Notes under the pieces: model-generated
Databases searched by the model: none
Seen by the model: only the letters and a program-made list of their open reading frames with translations
What the model was told of the DNA's origin: nothing
Made by a program: the position numbers and the translations under genes
In this document: positions 20,778 to 31,672 of the stretch, in pieces
Layout of the letters: each line of letters opens with the position of its first letter
Numbering within the stretch: position 1 is the stretch's first letter
DNA from: Falciphora oryzae
Lineage: Eukaryota > Ascomycota > Sordariomycetes > Magnaporthales > Magnaporthaceae
NCBI GenBank assembly: GCA_000733355.1
Contig: JNVV01000034.1
Span: forward strand, 1-64,000
DNA: 64,000 nt
Direction: 5' to 3'

Positions 20778-22560
20778 AACGGGCCGTCCGGCCGAGCCGG
20801 AAGTTGTGGGCAAAGGTGGCCACTTGGGTACGCATTTGGAGGGTCGTTTTGGGAGTTGCCACAACCATATCAAATGGCATGGAGTACTTGAAATAGGTAC
20901 TTTGAGCAGCCCTTTCGGCCTTTAAAGCATCCTTTGCAGCCTGGGACGCTTTGGCGTTGCTATTTTCAAAGAGGAGAGGGCTTATGAGAGGCTTACTGAT
21001 CCTTAGGGGCCACAGGCCGGTGGCGGCCCAACCCGCCTTAATGATACGGGGTATAAGGGCCTCCTCCCTTGCTTTGTGATAGCAGTTGAGAAAATGACGT
21101 TTTCTTATCACAGTTGACGTGCAAAAGGCTGCAAAAAAGCCGCTGTGCCGGCGGTAGGCCTTTTTAACCGTGCTGAAGACCGCTAGATCGAGAGGCTGAA
21201 GGACGTGAGAGCTGTGGGCGGGCAAATAAACGAGCTGAACGTTGTTGGATGCGCAAAGGTATATAAAGTCCTTTGTTGCGTGGGATCCGTGGCCGTCTAG
21301 GACCAAAAGCCGGCGATCTCCGGGGGTGGCCGGTACCGTATTCGGGAGGAAGATATCCTCAAGCCACTTTACACCCGTTTTATCGTCTGTCCACCCCTTT
21401 TGTGTTGCGTGGAATCTCTAAGGCTTGAATCTCTTTTGATTTTCCAGAGGAAACCACTGCTTTTGTACTGATAAACCTTTGAAAATGACGAGGGGGTCGA
21501 GCGCTTTTCCGGTGGCTGAAATGCATTCGATGATGGTCGTCCAACCTCGCGTGCCGAAGGCTTTTTTTTGCAACGGCTTGCAGCTTTTGATACCCAAAAC
21601 GAGGCCGTTGGATCCGAGGCCTTACATAAGCCCGCATTCGTTGAGATTGTATCTGTTTTCCAGCTTGATAGCCTTAACGGCAGGCACCTCCTGTAACAAG
21701 GGGTTAAAGACGGCTTGGAGAAGGATTTTTATATTGCAGATAATCTTTTTATGGGCTCAAAAGATGCTTGAGGAAGAAGGAATCTCTTGTGGAAGACATA
21801 GGAGATGGCAGGGTTTATATAAACCACCCTGTAATCCGTGCGAAGTATTGAGTATATGATTCACACTGCCCTTCCGGCCTTCGGCCTTTGGGCCTCGGGG
21901 CCGTTGGGCACCTATACCGGTTCCCGGACCTTCTGTGGGGCCGATTAGGTGAGTCCACAGGTTCTTCCGTGTGACACCTCCAGACGAGGCCACCACGCCC
22001 GGATTACCTCCGTTGAGGCGCCGTTGACGCGTGCGTTTTCTATGCGCCGGGCTTTTTGGGTCTTGAGGATCGGGTATCTGGCCAAAAAACGAGCCACCCA
22101 ACGCTTCCCGAGGGCTTGAGGGTCGCCGCCTTGTTCGAGGGTACGGCTGGCGATATAGCGCAACTCTCCGTGGGTCGGAGGGTACCCTAGAGCGATTTGA
22201 ACGAGCACCCAATCAGCTAAAAAGAGCTTTTGGGAAGGGTTAACGCGTTGACGGTGCGCTTGTGCACGGCAGGAGGGCAGGCCGCCTCCAATCCGGCGCC
22301 GGAGGGTAGACCTCGGGATACCCCATGTTTTCGAGGCCGACTTAACAGAAGCGCCGGCACGCACGCCCTCGAGGGCGCACGCGATCTCCGTTTCCGTGTA
22401 TTGCTTCATGAAGGGTCCGGCATCAAAATGCACCAAAAAAGAGGTCAAAGGATCAATTGCTCGTTAAATGGCGACCCGTTGAAGTTGACGCGTTGAAAAT
22501 CGGGTGGTTGGAATTGGGGTGGCCGGAAGTGGGGGGTGGCGCAAAACAGGGGTCTTGACT
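20778..22560 (-). pseudogene. Fot1/pogo transposase, broken and split by a solo LTR
   Basis: The N-terminal part (ATG at 22409, MKQYTETEIACALEGV) carries the HTH region with TWGIPRSTLRRR and a Tc5-type second HTH ending WWPRLEV. Reading is cut by the LTR at 21692-21976 and resumes with PAVKAIKLENRYNLNECGL, then TTIIECISATGKALDPLVIF, LLVLDGHGSHATKDFIYLCA and HSSHVLQPLDLAVFSTVK. The DDE_1 second and third Asp are present; the first region reads NLNE instead of N-x-DE. At least two stops (near 21624 and 21420) are present. The C-terminus is cut at the A LTR. The right end matches the terminal repeat of the intact relative at 37487-39377 (TAAGTCA...). Confidence 0.85.
21692..21976 (-). repeat. 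Solo LTR of the A family inserted in the transposase
   Basis: 285 bp in reverse orientation (TGTAACAAGG...GTGTGACA) flanked by CCTCC at 21687-21691 and 21977-21981. The transposase reading frame is contiguous once the LTR and one repeat are removed. With 20493-20777 it forms a near-perfect inverted pair about 0.9 kb apart. Confidence 0.9.
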
Positions 22561-22562
22561 TA

Positions 22563-22792
22563 GGGCCTGTCCTAGACTAACGGTTTTTCGGTTTTTTTGG
22601 TTTTTTGCTCAACTTTTTTCTAAAATATATCAACACCAAAGGCAGGATAGCAAAAACAAATTAATATGGATGCGGGTTTAAATAATACAAATCCTTTTCA
22701 TATGCTTCCTTTTTAATGCAAGGCTTTCAATCTTTAGAAAAAATTTAGCAAAAAACCAAAAAACCAAAAAACCGTTAGTCTAGGACAGGCCC
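22563..22792. mobile_element. MITE 1, 3-bp target duplication TTA
   Basis: 230 bp with long terminal inverted repeats of about 45 bp starting GGGCCTGTCCTAGACTAA and ending in its exact complement. AT-rich centre without coding capacity. TTA at 22560-22562 and 22793-22795. A GGGCC start and a TWA-type 3-bp duplication suggest a PIF/Harbinger-mobilised MITE. The left TTA overlaps the terminal TA of the pogo transposon. Confidence 0.8.
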
Positions 22793-22795
22793 TTA

Positions 22796-24986
22796 GGTAT
22801 TTCATGGATGCGATGGCGCAAGGCAACGGCCGCGTTACAAGGATCATTGCGACCAAGAAAAGGTTCGCAAATAATATTCCGCATCGAGGCGGCCGCTTCG
22901 CCTCCGTCGTTCCGGGCACACGCCGCATCTCGTGCCCGGATTTCAAGGGGCATACGTGAAGTCGGGTTGCGTTAGCCCTCGAGAAAGAAAACACACAATG
23001 GAACGCTGCAAGGCAGCCCGTTGCAGGAGAGATACCTTTGGAAATTCTTGATGCTTCTCCCGAGTAGATGTGCGCAACTTGCGAATTTCACCCAGGCCCT
23101 TCAAACATCCTTAGAGGTGCTTGCTCGGCAAGATGCATAAGACAATGTGTAAGGTTGCAACCAAGGTGAAGGAAAGGCGAGGGAGGCAACTCCCAGCGTC
23201 TAAGGTAATCTACTGATACCCTGTATCGTTTTAAGCTTCGTTCCGCGCCGTCAACGGACGTTACCACTCCCTCTCGCTGACGGGCATTGCTAGGAGGAGG
23301 CACAAGCACGGAGAGTGCGTTGCATGACAGCTAGTACCCGACGTCTTCTAGCCTACCGATATTCTCTCACGCCCCGCCCTCCTGAGGTTGGTTGCGGCTG
23401 GGGAGCTAGCCCTCTGGTCGCCCACAGTTCCCGGACCCCCCGAGGATGTTGGATCCATGCCTATTTGGGATGAAACCCAAGCTAGGACTCCCATTTCTGA
23501 TTGGATGGTCGTAAGCCTCATGCAAACCCGCTGACCACGTAGGTGCCGGGTTATCGGTTCCGTGGATGCCAGAATAGTCCCAGTTCGAGGGGCCATTTAG
23601 AGAAAGCAGAAAAATTCTAACACCGACTGGCGGCGTTATGTGGGCTGGACTCCTGACGAAACAAAGTATTTAAACGCCATGACACATCCTCCCCTAATGT
23701 ACTCAAATCACCTCACCCTTATCCCCAAACTGCCTACTTCTCCTGAGGATCTATTTGCTATCGGCCTAACTCGACGCCCGAGCTACCAGCTGCCTTTCTT
23801 TCTAGTTACTTCTATCCCTCCGTTCACCTTTCACTCGACTCGACTCAACTCTACTCGCCCATCCAACCTAAAACGATTGATTACAGACGGCCATAATTAC
23901 CTTGAAACCATGGATATCTTCGTTCGTCGTCATCCCATGGGCAATCCTCAAATCTCAGTAATGTGTGTCTCCTGACGAGAAGTGTTCCCATACCCAGAAC
24001 AAAGTGTCCTCGCCCAGCCTTCAGGGGGGATGTCCTGACCTATCTCATACCCATCCATCCTCCTCGACTGCCGCGGGCCGAACCCATGAAGCATACGATA
24101 GCACGCTACGCTCTCCCGCAAGCCGAGGCGGTAGCACCACCGACACCATCAACACCCACACCAATAATGTGTCGGGCCAAGCATCGATGCGACTTCCCGG
24201 GAGACATAAGGAACATCCAGCCCGGCAGAATCGGGCCGTCAACAACCCTGGACACTCGACCAATCCAGCCTACAGCCATGCGATTCAAGTGTGGCTCGCC
24301 CAGGGGAAGACTAGCGAGCCCTTCAATACCCTCATGACTGACCCCAACACCCTCTAGGTCGGCTCTGAGTGTGAGCCTGTCGGCGGTATGGATTATGAGC
24401 TTGATAATGAGAGTATGGTTGTGGAATTCATTGAGGGTCAAGGTATAGACGAGGCTAGGCAGTCCGGGCTCTGAAGTCGAAGAAGTGCAGGTGCGCATGT
24501 GTACTACTAGTCGGGAATCTGTGAAACAGGGACATGCACGGTGGGCAGAAAGGGGGGTTGAATAGCCAAAAGACAGAATGTTAGTGCCCGTCAACCATCA
24601 TATTCAAGCTTCGATATCAAAAAGTACACCTTGAGGTCATTTATGAAATTTCGATTTAGATCATCTTCAGCATCAATAACTAGCACCCCCCTAAGGTGCC
24701 TTTATTCAGCGTGCATAATCCCGCCAGCCAACCAATGACAAATGACTTCTGCTCAATAACCTGGCTGGTCACACTGCATAGCCGCGCATAGGGTAAATTA
24801 ACCAGAGAGCGACCTCATTATCCGGCAGTTGGCACGGCAATCCCTCCGTGGTTCTTGGCGCTGGCGGTTAACGTGGTCGTCCCTACTGCCGACAGTGCTT
24901 CGCCCGGGGCGGGGTTATAATGCTCTTCGCATCTCTCCGCCCCGCCGTCGAGATGCTGGTGCGCTCGCAGACTGCACCAACAGAAA
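22796..24986. other. Intergenic, no gene recognised
   Basis: Normal-composition DNA between the left transposon block and the peptidase-like gene. Short open frames on both strands (for example 23963-24357 plus and 24106-24594 minus) overlap one another, show no domain or motif, and are not supported as genes. The last few hundred bases are presumably the promoter of the gene at 24987. Confidence 0.5.
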
Positions 24987-26480
24987 ATGGCCTTGATCAC
25001 TTCTCTCTCGTCCGTGATAGTGCCCAACACAGGCCTAGCGTCTGCTGAGCCTATAACAGCATGGCATCACCGACCATCCCAGCAATGGCTTGGATTAGAG
25101 GCTGCCAGCGACTACCTGGCGAAGCTTGGCTCACGACGGACGGGGTCCGAGACCCACAACCAGCTCATCGACCACATACAAGGACAACTGGAGTCCCTGG
25201 GACTGCACGTCTACACAGACACTCTGAACTTCTCGTACGATAACCTCAGCTCGCTTAATCCTGGCCGGTTAACGATTGGCTGCCAGTCCATTACAGTCTC
25301 GTCCACCGTCCCATACTCTGGACACACCCCCGAGGACAGCGTTGAGGGCCCCCTGATAAGTCTCATCGGCACCGGCCAGCCGCCCAAATGGGCAGATGCC
25401 GCGGGCGGGATTGCTGTCGTGGAAATTTCCAACCCTCCCATTACAAACACCAGCACGGCGCTGCCGCTCTGGCCCGGATCGACTCCCTGGCCGGACGAGT
25501 ATACCGGAGTCCCCAGTACGCCCGCCAACACGCTGGTGGCAAACCTAGAAAAGGCCCGGGACGCCGGGGTCCGAGCGATTGTGTATGTCTGGGACAACAT
25601 CAGCGACGACCTCGCAGCCGGCCTGTACGCGCCTTTCCACAACCCCTTCTTCGGCATACCGGCCGTTTACACCTCGGGCGAAGCGGCATTGGCCGTGCGG
25701 GTGGCTGCGGCAGCCAACAGGATGGCCAAGGTGACGCTGCCCGGCCGGCTGGCGCCCAACACGCCCACGCGCAACATATGGGTCGTCATCCCCGGCACCG
25801 CGGTCCGCAACGAATCTGCCATCATAAATACTCACACGGACGGGACTAACGTAGCCGAAGAGAACGGCCACATTGCCATGCTGCAATACGCCAGGTCGCT
25901 CGTACAGTCCCCGCCCCGCCGCACGACGGTCCTGGTTTTTGTGACGGCCCACATCCATTCGGCGCCCTTCTCGACCACCAAGCGCTCCACCACGCGCTGG
26001 CTGGCCGACCACCCGGAGCTCTGGAACGCGTCGGCCGGCGGCATGCGCGCCGTCTTCGGCAGCTGCGTCGAGCACCTCGGCGCCCGGGGCTACCTGGAGG
26101 ACCTGCGCCGCAACACATACGAGCCCACGGGCGCGCCCGAGGACGAGCTGCTCTACGCCGCGACGCCCGAGCTCGCCGCGCTTGTCCGCAGGCATTGGAG
26201 TGGTGCCGACGCCGCGGGGCCGCCGCGCGTCATGAACCCGATGGCGCCGGGCCACACGCAGTTCGGCGAGGGCCTGCCGCTGCTGCAGGCGGGGATCCCC
26301 GAGGTGTCGCTCATCACGGCCCCGTCGTGGCTGCTCAAGGAGTTTCCCCCGGGCTTCGACGAGAGGAGCTTGGTCGACCTGGACGTGCTCGAGAGGCAGG
26401 TCGCGAGCTTTGAGCGTATTTGGAGGCGGGTGGATGGAATGGACGCCAGTGAGTTTGGCGTGATCCCGCCGAGGGGCTGA
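24987..26480 (+). CDS. PA-domain, M28-type metallopeptidase-like protein
   Basis: A single-exon 497-residue protein starting at an ATG. The N-terminal part (SDYLAKLGSRRTGSETHNQL) resembles the start of M28 aminopeptidase-like proteins. Residues about 100-260 fit an inserted PA (protease-associated) domain (VPYSGHTPEDS, GGIAVVEISNPP, AGVRAIVYVWDN). The M28 core begins with IINTHTDGTNVAEENGHIAM, containing the H-x-D metal site and an acidic EEN pair. A later His may be in MAPGHTQFGEG. The third metal-binding Asp was not identified, so catalysis is uncertain. The first 20 residues are only weakly signal-like. It is likely a hydrolase of peptides acting outside the cytosol. The strong GC bias of the C-terminal half produces long open antisense frames, which are not genes. 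Confidence 0.75.
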   Translation: MALITSLSSVIVPNTGLASAEPITAWHHRPSQQWLGLEAASDYLAKLGSRRTGSETHNQLIDHIQGQLESLGLHVYTDTLNFSYDNLSSLNPGRLTIGCQSITVSSTVPYSGHTPEDSVEGPLISLIGTGQPPKWADAAGGIAVVEISNPPITNTSTALPLWPGSTPWPDEYTGVPSTPANTLVANLEKARDAGVRAIVYVWDNISDDLAAGLYAPFHNPFFGIPAVYTSGEAALAVRVAAAANRMAKVTLPGRLAPNTPTRNIWVVIPGTAVRNESAIINTHTDGTNVAEENGHIAMLQYARSLVQSPPRRTTVLVFVTAHIHSAPFSTTKRSTTRWLADHPELWNASAGGMRAVFGSCVEHLGARGYLEDLRRNTYEPTGAPEDELLYAATPELAALVRRHWSGADAAGPPRVMNPMAPGHTQFGEGLPLLQAGIPEVSLITAPSWLLKEFPPGFDERSLVDLDVLERQVASFERIWRRVDGMDASEFGVIPPRG

Positions 26481-27379
26481 CACCCGTGTTGTCCTGTTGG
26501 TAGTCGTTAGAACCTTGTACGTTTAAAATGATTACTTTCCCGCTTGTAGTGATTAATTGGGGTGTAACTATGGTGCAAAAGAGAGGATCGCAGCAAGGCC
26601 GTACACATTGGGGCGTAAAGCGCTCAAAAGTGAATTCATTGTGCTTTACTGTGCACCAACACTGTTCTTTATACCGTGCAACAATAGCACCTGCCAGACT
26701 ACGGCAAAAGAAAAGAAAAAAAAAAAAAAGCTTGCAGCATCTTTGCCAGAGGCTCACTTCCAACGCGGAACGTAAGATTTACTTCACAATCGTAAAGCAG
26801 CCACACCTGATTTTTTTCTTTCGATTAGCCGCATGCTATTCATAGCACAGGCAGCGCTCGGACAGTAACATCGTGGCTTTCGGCCCACCCTCACTGACCC
26901 AGCTGAACATCACGGGTGGCCACGTGATCCCTACTTGATACCGTATCGGGATATAAGGACAGAGGCCAATCACATAGCAGACACCACTGGGCTGCGCAAA
27001 AACTGTGCAGTCGCCCAATCCTTCCCTGACTTCCCAAGGCCTCAATCTTGTCTTTCAGCGCCCGGCTGAAGGTGCCCCTAGCCACACCGCATCCACACCC
27101 TTACTTCCTTCCACACTAGCCGGGCGGTAGCTTCGGCTCGGGCTCGATGCTCATGGCGGAATGCTCTGGAACGACTACGTACATAGCACTGAGTATTAAA
27201 CGGGCGAGCAAGCCAAGGCTGAAGGCCCCTCCCCGAAGCTCCAACTATCCGTGCTCCTAAGGACCAAAGGGCAATGCTCAAAAAACCTGTCGCCTGTTGA
27301 TTCCTCTCCGAGGGGTAGAAATCTTCACGTTTGGTACTTAGAAGTTTACCCCTAAATTTTCCTCGGATCCGCAAACTTC
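26481..27379. other. Intergenic between peptidase-like and 7-TM genes
   Basis: No gene seen. Contains an A-rich run (AAAAGAAAAG then a long A tract, 26703-26730) and probably the 3' end of the first and the promoter of the second gene. Confidence 0.5.
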
Positions 27380-28893
27380 ATGGAAGGCGAAATTCCTACA
27401 GCCGCGGACTTTCAGTTCTCAGACTGTGCCCCGGCGGCGAAATGGCTAGCCACCACGTACCGGATGGAAGCCGACTATGATGCCAGCACGGATGAGTATC
27501 CCGTCGGGTTCGCCCTGCGCTACCTGCGTTCCATGCTGGGCGATGGCCCGTACGCGAACACGACGGATGGGCAGCTGCTGGCTTGGTGGAAAGCCATCTC
27601 ACAGTCGTGGGGCACGATCGGCGAACGCGGCAAGCCCTTCGCTCGCGTTTGGGAGTTCCCCTACGACAGATGCCCCGCCGATATCTGCAAGAACATGGGC
27701 TTCGAGGGCGACCCGGACCTCTCTGGGATCGGCATCACCGTCCCGTTCTGGCTGGCCGCCTGGCTCAGCACTGCCTATTTCTTCGCCGTTGTTGCTGACA
27801 ATGTCCTGCTTACGAGGGAGGCCCGGGCTAGACACCTGTCTGGCCGGCACGAGTCGGATCAATACCCGCCAGTTTCGCGCGCCTCAGTGCATTTCCGACT
27901 TTACAGCTTCCTGGAATCCTTGAACACCTTCTTGGAGTCGGCGCTCGTTTTCGCCATCGCCATGCTCGGCGCCGTCACCGCACGCTACCTGCTGCTGGCT
28001 AGCGAGTTTGGCGTCTCGGCACGCCAGTACGAGATCGTCACGGCCGGCTTCATGGCGCATTTCTCCGTCCTAGTTCCCATCCTCCTCGAGTCCATCTCAG
28101 ACGCCCTCCGCCGCACCCACCTGCGCCTCATCCTGTGGTTCATCGTCCTGGCCCTTTTCTCTGGCGTCACGGCTTTTGTCCGCATTTTGGAGCAGAGACT
28201 CCTCGGTGCCGACATGAACTGCCTGTACCTTGCCCACCCCTGGACCAGGGGCTTTTACTGGTGGAACCACTGCCACGACATCCGCTTCTACGACAACATC
28301 CTGCGCAAGACGGCAGACGCCGGAGCCGCAATCATATTCATCAATGTTCTATGGTATCTGTATGCACTACTGTACCAGGTCCCTTTCTGCAGAAAGCAGT
28401 TTGATCAGATCAGGCGGCGACGGGTTTTCCAACGGCTGCAGCCATACAAATCCTGCTTTCGGTTGCTCAACGCTTTCGTCTGTGGCGTCATGATATGGCT
28501 ATTCCTGGGCATCTTTCATCTCTACCGCAAAGACGTCCTCCGGCGCGCCGGTGAGAAGAACAAGGATGCGGTGTGGACATTTGGACAGGTCATGGCACTG
28601 GCTACTTGGCTGCCAGTTGTCTTCGACCTTGTCCACTTGTTGATTCGTGAGTCCCACGGCAATCTGTAATTTTACAACTTTGGGCCCTGCTGATATGTTA
28701 CCCCTGGCCGTCTTGCACAGGTGGCCCTGAGAGAGCGTTAGGAGCGAAGGCCTCAACGCGATACAAGGTCGTCCCTGACGAGGCCTCCGCAGATGTCCCA
28801 CAGAAACAAAACCATACTCTTGTTCCAGTTGCAAGAAGTGGTGTTGTTCAGGAGACTCCCGTTCCTATAGTGGCCCCAAGGACCACATGCTAA
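27380..28893 (+). CDS. Fungal seven-transmembrane protein, function unknown
   Basis: Two exons, 27380-28646 and 28721-28893, joined over a 74-bp intron (GTGAGT...TTGCACAG, branch-like CTGATAT). Splicing changes codon 423 from the LIRESH read-through to a 57-residue polar cytoplasmic tail ending at a TAA. The product has about 479 residues: a soluble N-terminal region with Cys pairs (FPYDRCPADICKNMGF, EGDPDLSGIGI), then seven hydrophobic segments at roughly residues 119-142, 175-200, 212-235, 248-270, 313-336, 364-385 and 400-420. The C-x-x-x-x-C then G-D-P-D-x-x-G-x-G pattern is seen in a widespread but uncharacterised family of fungal multi-pass proteins. A receptor role is possible but not shown. 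Confidence 0.8.
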
Positions 28894-29653
28894 ATCTAGG
28901 TAGGGGGTGTACTTGGCTAATCACGTTACCAATTATAATACAGCTATTTCGCGTACCTGAGTTCCCTCTGACCCGCTTCCGCATCACGCTGATATTTTCC
29001 TCTATCGCCTATTTTGTATCTGCTGGAAGCATATCGAGAGGGGTTCAATATATGACGGCTAGATCAACAATTCACCCCATCAATGCCTAGACGCTACTAG
29101 CTTAACTGGTTCCGGATGTCGGATGACACAAGCGGTCAGCCCAACTTTTTTTCTCGGCTTTGAGTTCGGGTCACAATCCAGACTCAAGACGGCTGATTTT
29201 GACAGAGCTCGGTATCGGTTGAGTCTTTTTGTTTCACCGGCCCACTCTCCTGGCGAGCAATACACATGAATATGGCGAAGTTCAACCTAAGGAAGGCACC
29301 TACTATCACTCCCTAGCTAGGAAATTGTTCTCAAACTCCAAGCTAATGATTGGGGTAAGCCTAGGCCCTAAGTTATCCCCATGATATAAACTCTGGCTAT
29401 CCTGAGCCTATCAAGAGCCATTCTAAGGCTCCATCCGTCGTTTCATTCCAGCGGACTTCAGGCTATCTTGACACGATTTTAAATGACATTCTGTCACATG
29501 CTACATTATGTGTATGCCCAACCCATCCCCGGGCTGGAAGCTCTCAGAGTACCCAACAAAGAGTTCGTAACGGAGCAATCTTTAACGAGGGACCCACGAT
29601 CAGTGAAGAATTTACAAATACACACCCGCAAAGCGCTAGTTACATCAAACTAA
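28894..29653. other. Intergenic, no gene recognised
   Basis: Between the 7-TM gene and MITE 2. Only short overlapping frames; nothing recognisable. Confidence 0.5.
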
Positions 29654-29909
29654 GGGCAGGTTTGGTGGTAAAGGTGTTTTTTGTTTTTTCCATACAAAAG
29701 CTATAAACCGACGGTTTTTTCCAAATTTAAATCTGATGTAATTTTTGCAAAACTTGATAAAATAAATTTTTAACTGCTAATTAGTTAGTTCTTTTTTAAC
29801 CACACGTTTTAAGCTTTTAAATGCACTTGTTGGTAAAGGGATTTCCAAGCACCAAAAAACTAGCAAAAAACAAAAAACTAAAAAAAACCATTTACCACCA
29901 AACCTGCCC
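29654..29909. mobile_element. MITE 2, 3-bp target duplication TAA
   Basis: 256 bp with terminal inverted repeats GGGCAGGTTTGGTGGTAAA / complement, flanked by TAA at 29651-29653 and 29910-29912. The interior shares short blocks (TTTTGCAAAACTTGATAAAA) with MITE 3 and MITE 4, so they form one non-autonomous family. No coding capacity. Confidence 0.85.
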
Positions 29910-31672
29910 TAAACCACTTTGCCGACTTAGGCGAGTGCCGATCCTCGCTCCCGCGCACTTTCAACTCGTCTGCTGTTTCGAGCTTCCGTTTTCCGCGGTC
30001 CGAAGTGATCTGGGCTCATGGATTCAGGGCCTCAGGGCAATAAGACGGGCTGGTTGACCCATCAAAAGTCAAAACGGAAGATCAGCTCAAATGACCAGAT
30101 TCGGGCAAGTAAGTTTCCTTGGAGAGGGGGGTCCCCGTGGCTACGAGAGAGAGGTCTCATGTTGAGACGGATAACTCTGTTTCCGATCGGGAAATTGGCC
30201 CTCCTGACGCTGGGGCTCGTGCACGAATTGGCCGCCCCGAACAGGTCAGGGGTGACTCGACAGGAAAACGGCACTGGCTTAGCGTAAAGAGCCGGCTTTC
30301 CGCCTCCCGTCCCAATCTTGTGGTTCGTGGCTGTTGAGACACCTGTCATGTCTCAAGTAGACAAGCCGGCTCCGTCTGTCGCCACCTGGACGTTTGTCTT
30401 CAATTAATTTGGGATTCCCCGCTGCACGTGTGCCCGCGCAGCTTGTCTGGCAGACATCTCGGCATCGACATGGCAGCTTAATAGTAGGTTAGACAACGGA
30501 CCACGTCGCGTTGCGCCTTGGTGATGAGCGCGGAGCAGCCTAGTCGGCCCACGAAAGACGACATGGCTCCGAGTATATATGCCTCTCGTTAAGCCAAGCC
30601 ATCCTATCCACGGGCTCTCTAGGTTCCGCTACGCTCGCGACACTTGCCCTTTAGGAACTGAGCGATGCACGATCTAGAGCATGCCAGAGCAAAACCGTCG
30701 TGCATGCAGTAGTGCCAGGGGCTAGGCTTGGAACTGCCACAAACCGCCGCCCGCATCGCGAAGTCGACGAGCAATTTTATCGGACTAATTGGCCAAAAGC
30801 CGGTCTGGAACGTGTTGCACGCAGGCGCTCGGATGGGCGGTGCCGGCAAGGCGAGGAATCGAGTCGCATGTGTTCTTGGGAAAGACACGCAGGCCGTGCA
30901 GCAGCCAGGCGATAAATGAGATGAATTCTCTATTCCCATCCCTTCCACGTCTTCGGGAGCGCGTCGACCCGGGAGTAAGCAAAACACTCCACTGAGCGTG
31001 GCGGCCCCCCCGCGCCGTGGCCGACGCCGACGCCACAAACCGATGGTATCATTCATCCCGAGCTCCTCAGTCCTGCCATCGAGTTCCTCTTTGATCGAGG
31101 TATGTGCCTTCATGCGTGCTGCCGACTTTGCCAAACCTTTGGGAGGAGCTATGGAGAGTCGCTCTATGTGGTGCGAGCCCGGCGTTTCCGCCCGCGATCG
31201 GTTGGCAGACGATTCAGCACCTCGGCATGGATCTGAACGGAAACCTGTGTTGGGACGAATCTAAACAGGGAATGTTCGGTACATATCGAGAGGGGCCCCC
31301 CCTCTTTTTCGACGATGGCGCTCAGAAGTAGGTGGAACGGCCCCTGGAACACCCTGCCGTGAGTCTTTATAAAACCACACGGAATCGTTGCCCGGCAAAA
31401 GGGAGATATCTTACTCATAGTCTACGCCTGCCTCGCTGAACATCAGCAAGGCCCTGGTGGGGGCTTCCTCCCGCAGCCCCAATGATAGTCCTGTGTCGTG
31501 TGCAGACAGCAAGAGACCGGGAACAAGGACCTGTTTTCTAGGGCGTGCAGCTCGCCCCGGAACCAGGGAACCAGAGAAATAGGCAGCAACGACACCAGCG
31601 ACTCACAGGGCGGCTCCAAGGCCGGAGACACGACGCAGGCAGACAAAGAAGACGCACCACCACACACAGAAC
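29910..31672. other. Intergenic upstream of the SOD-like gene
   Basis: About 1.8 kb without a supported gene. Open frames on both strands (for example 30619-31134 minus) overlap and look non-coding. A TATA-like TTTATAAAAC at about 31366 could belong to the downstream gene, 300 bp ahead of its ATG. Confidence 0.45.

Noticed and set aside
25545..26483. 312-codon open frame on the minus strand
   Set aside because: Antisense to the M28-like gene, Arg/Gly/His-rich without motifs.
30619..31134. 171-codon minus-strand frame
   Set aside because: Overlaps other frames on both strands, composition not protein-like, no domain.
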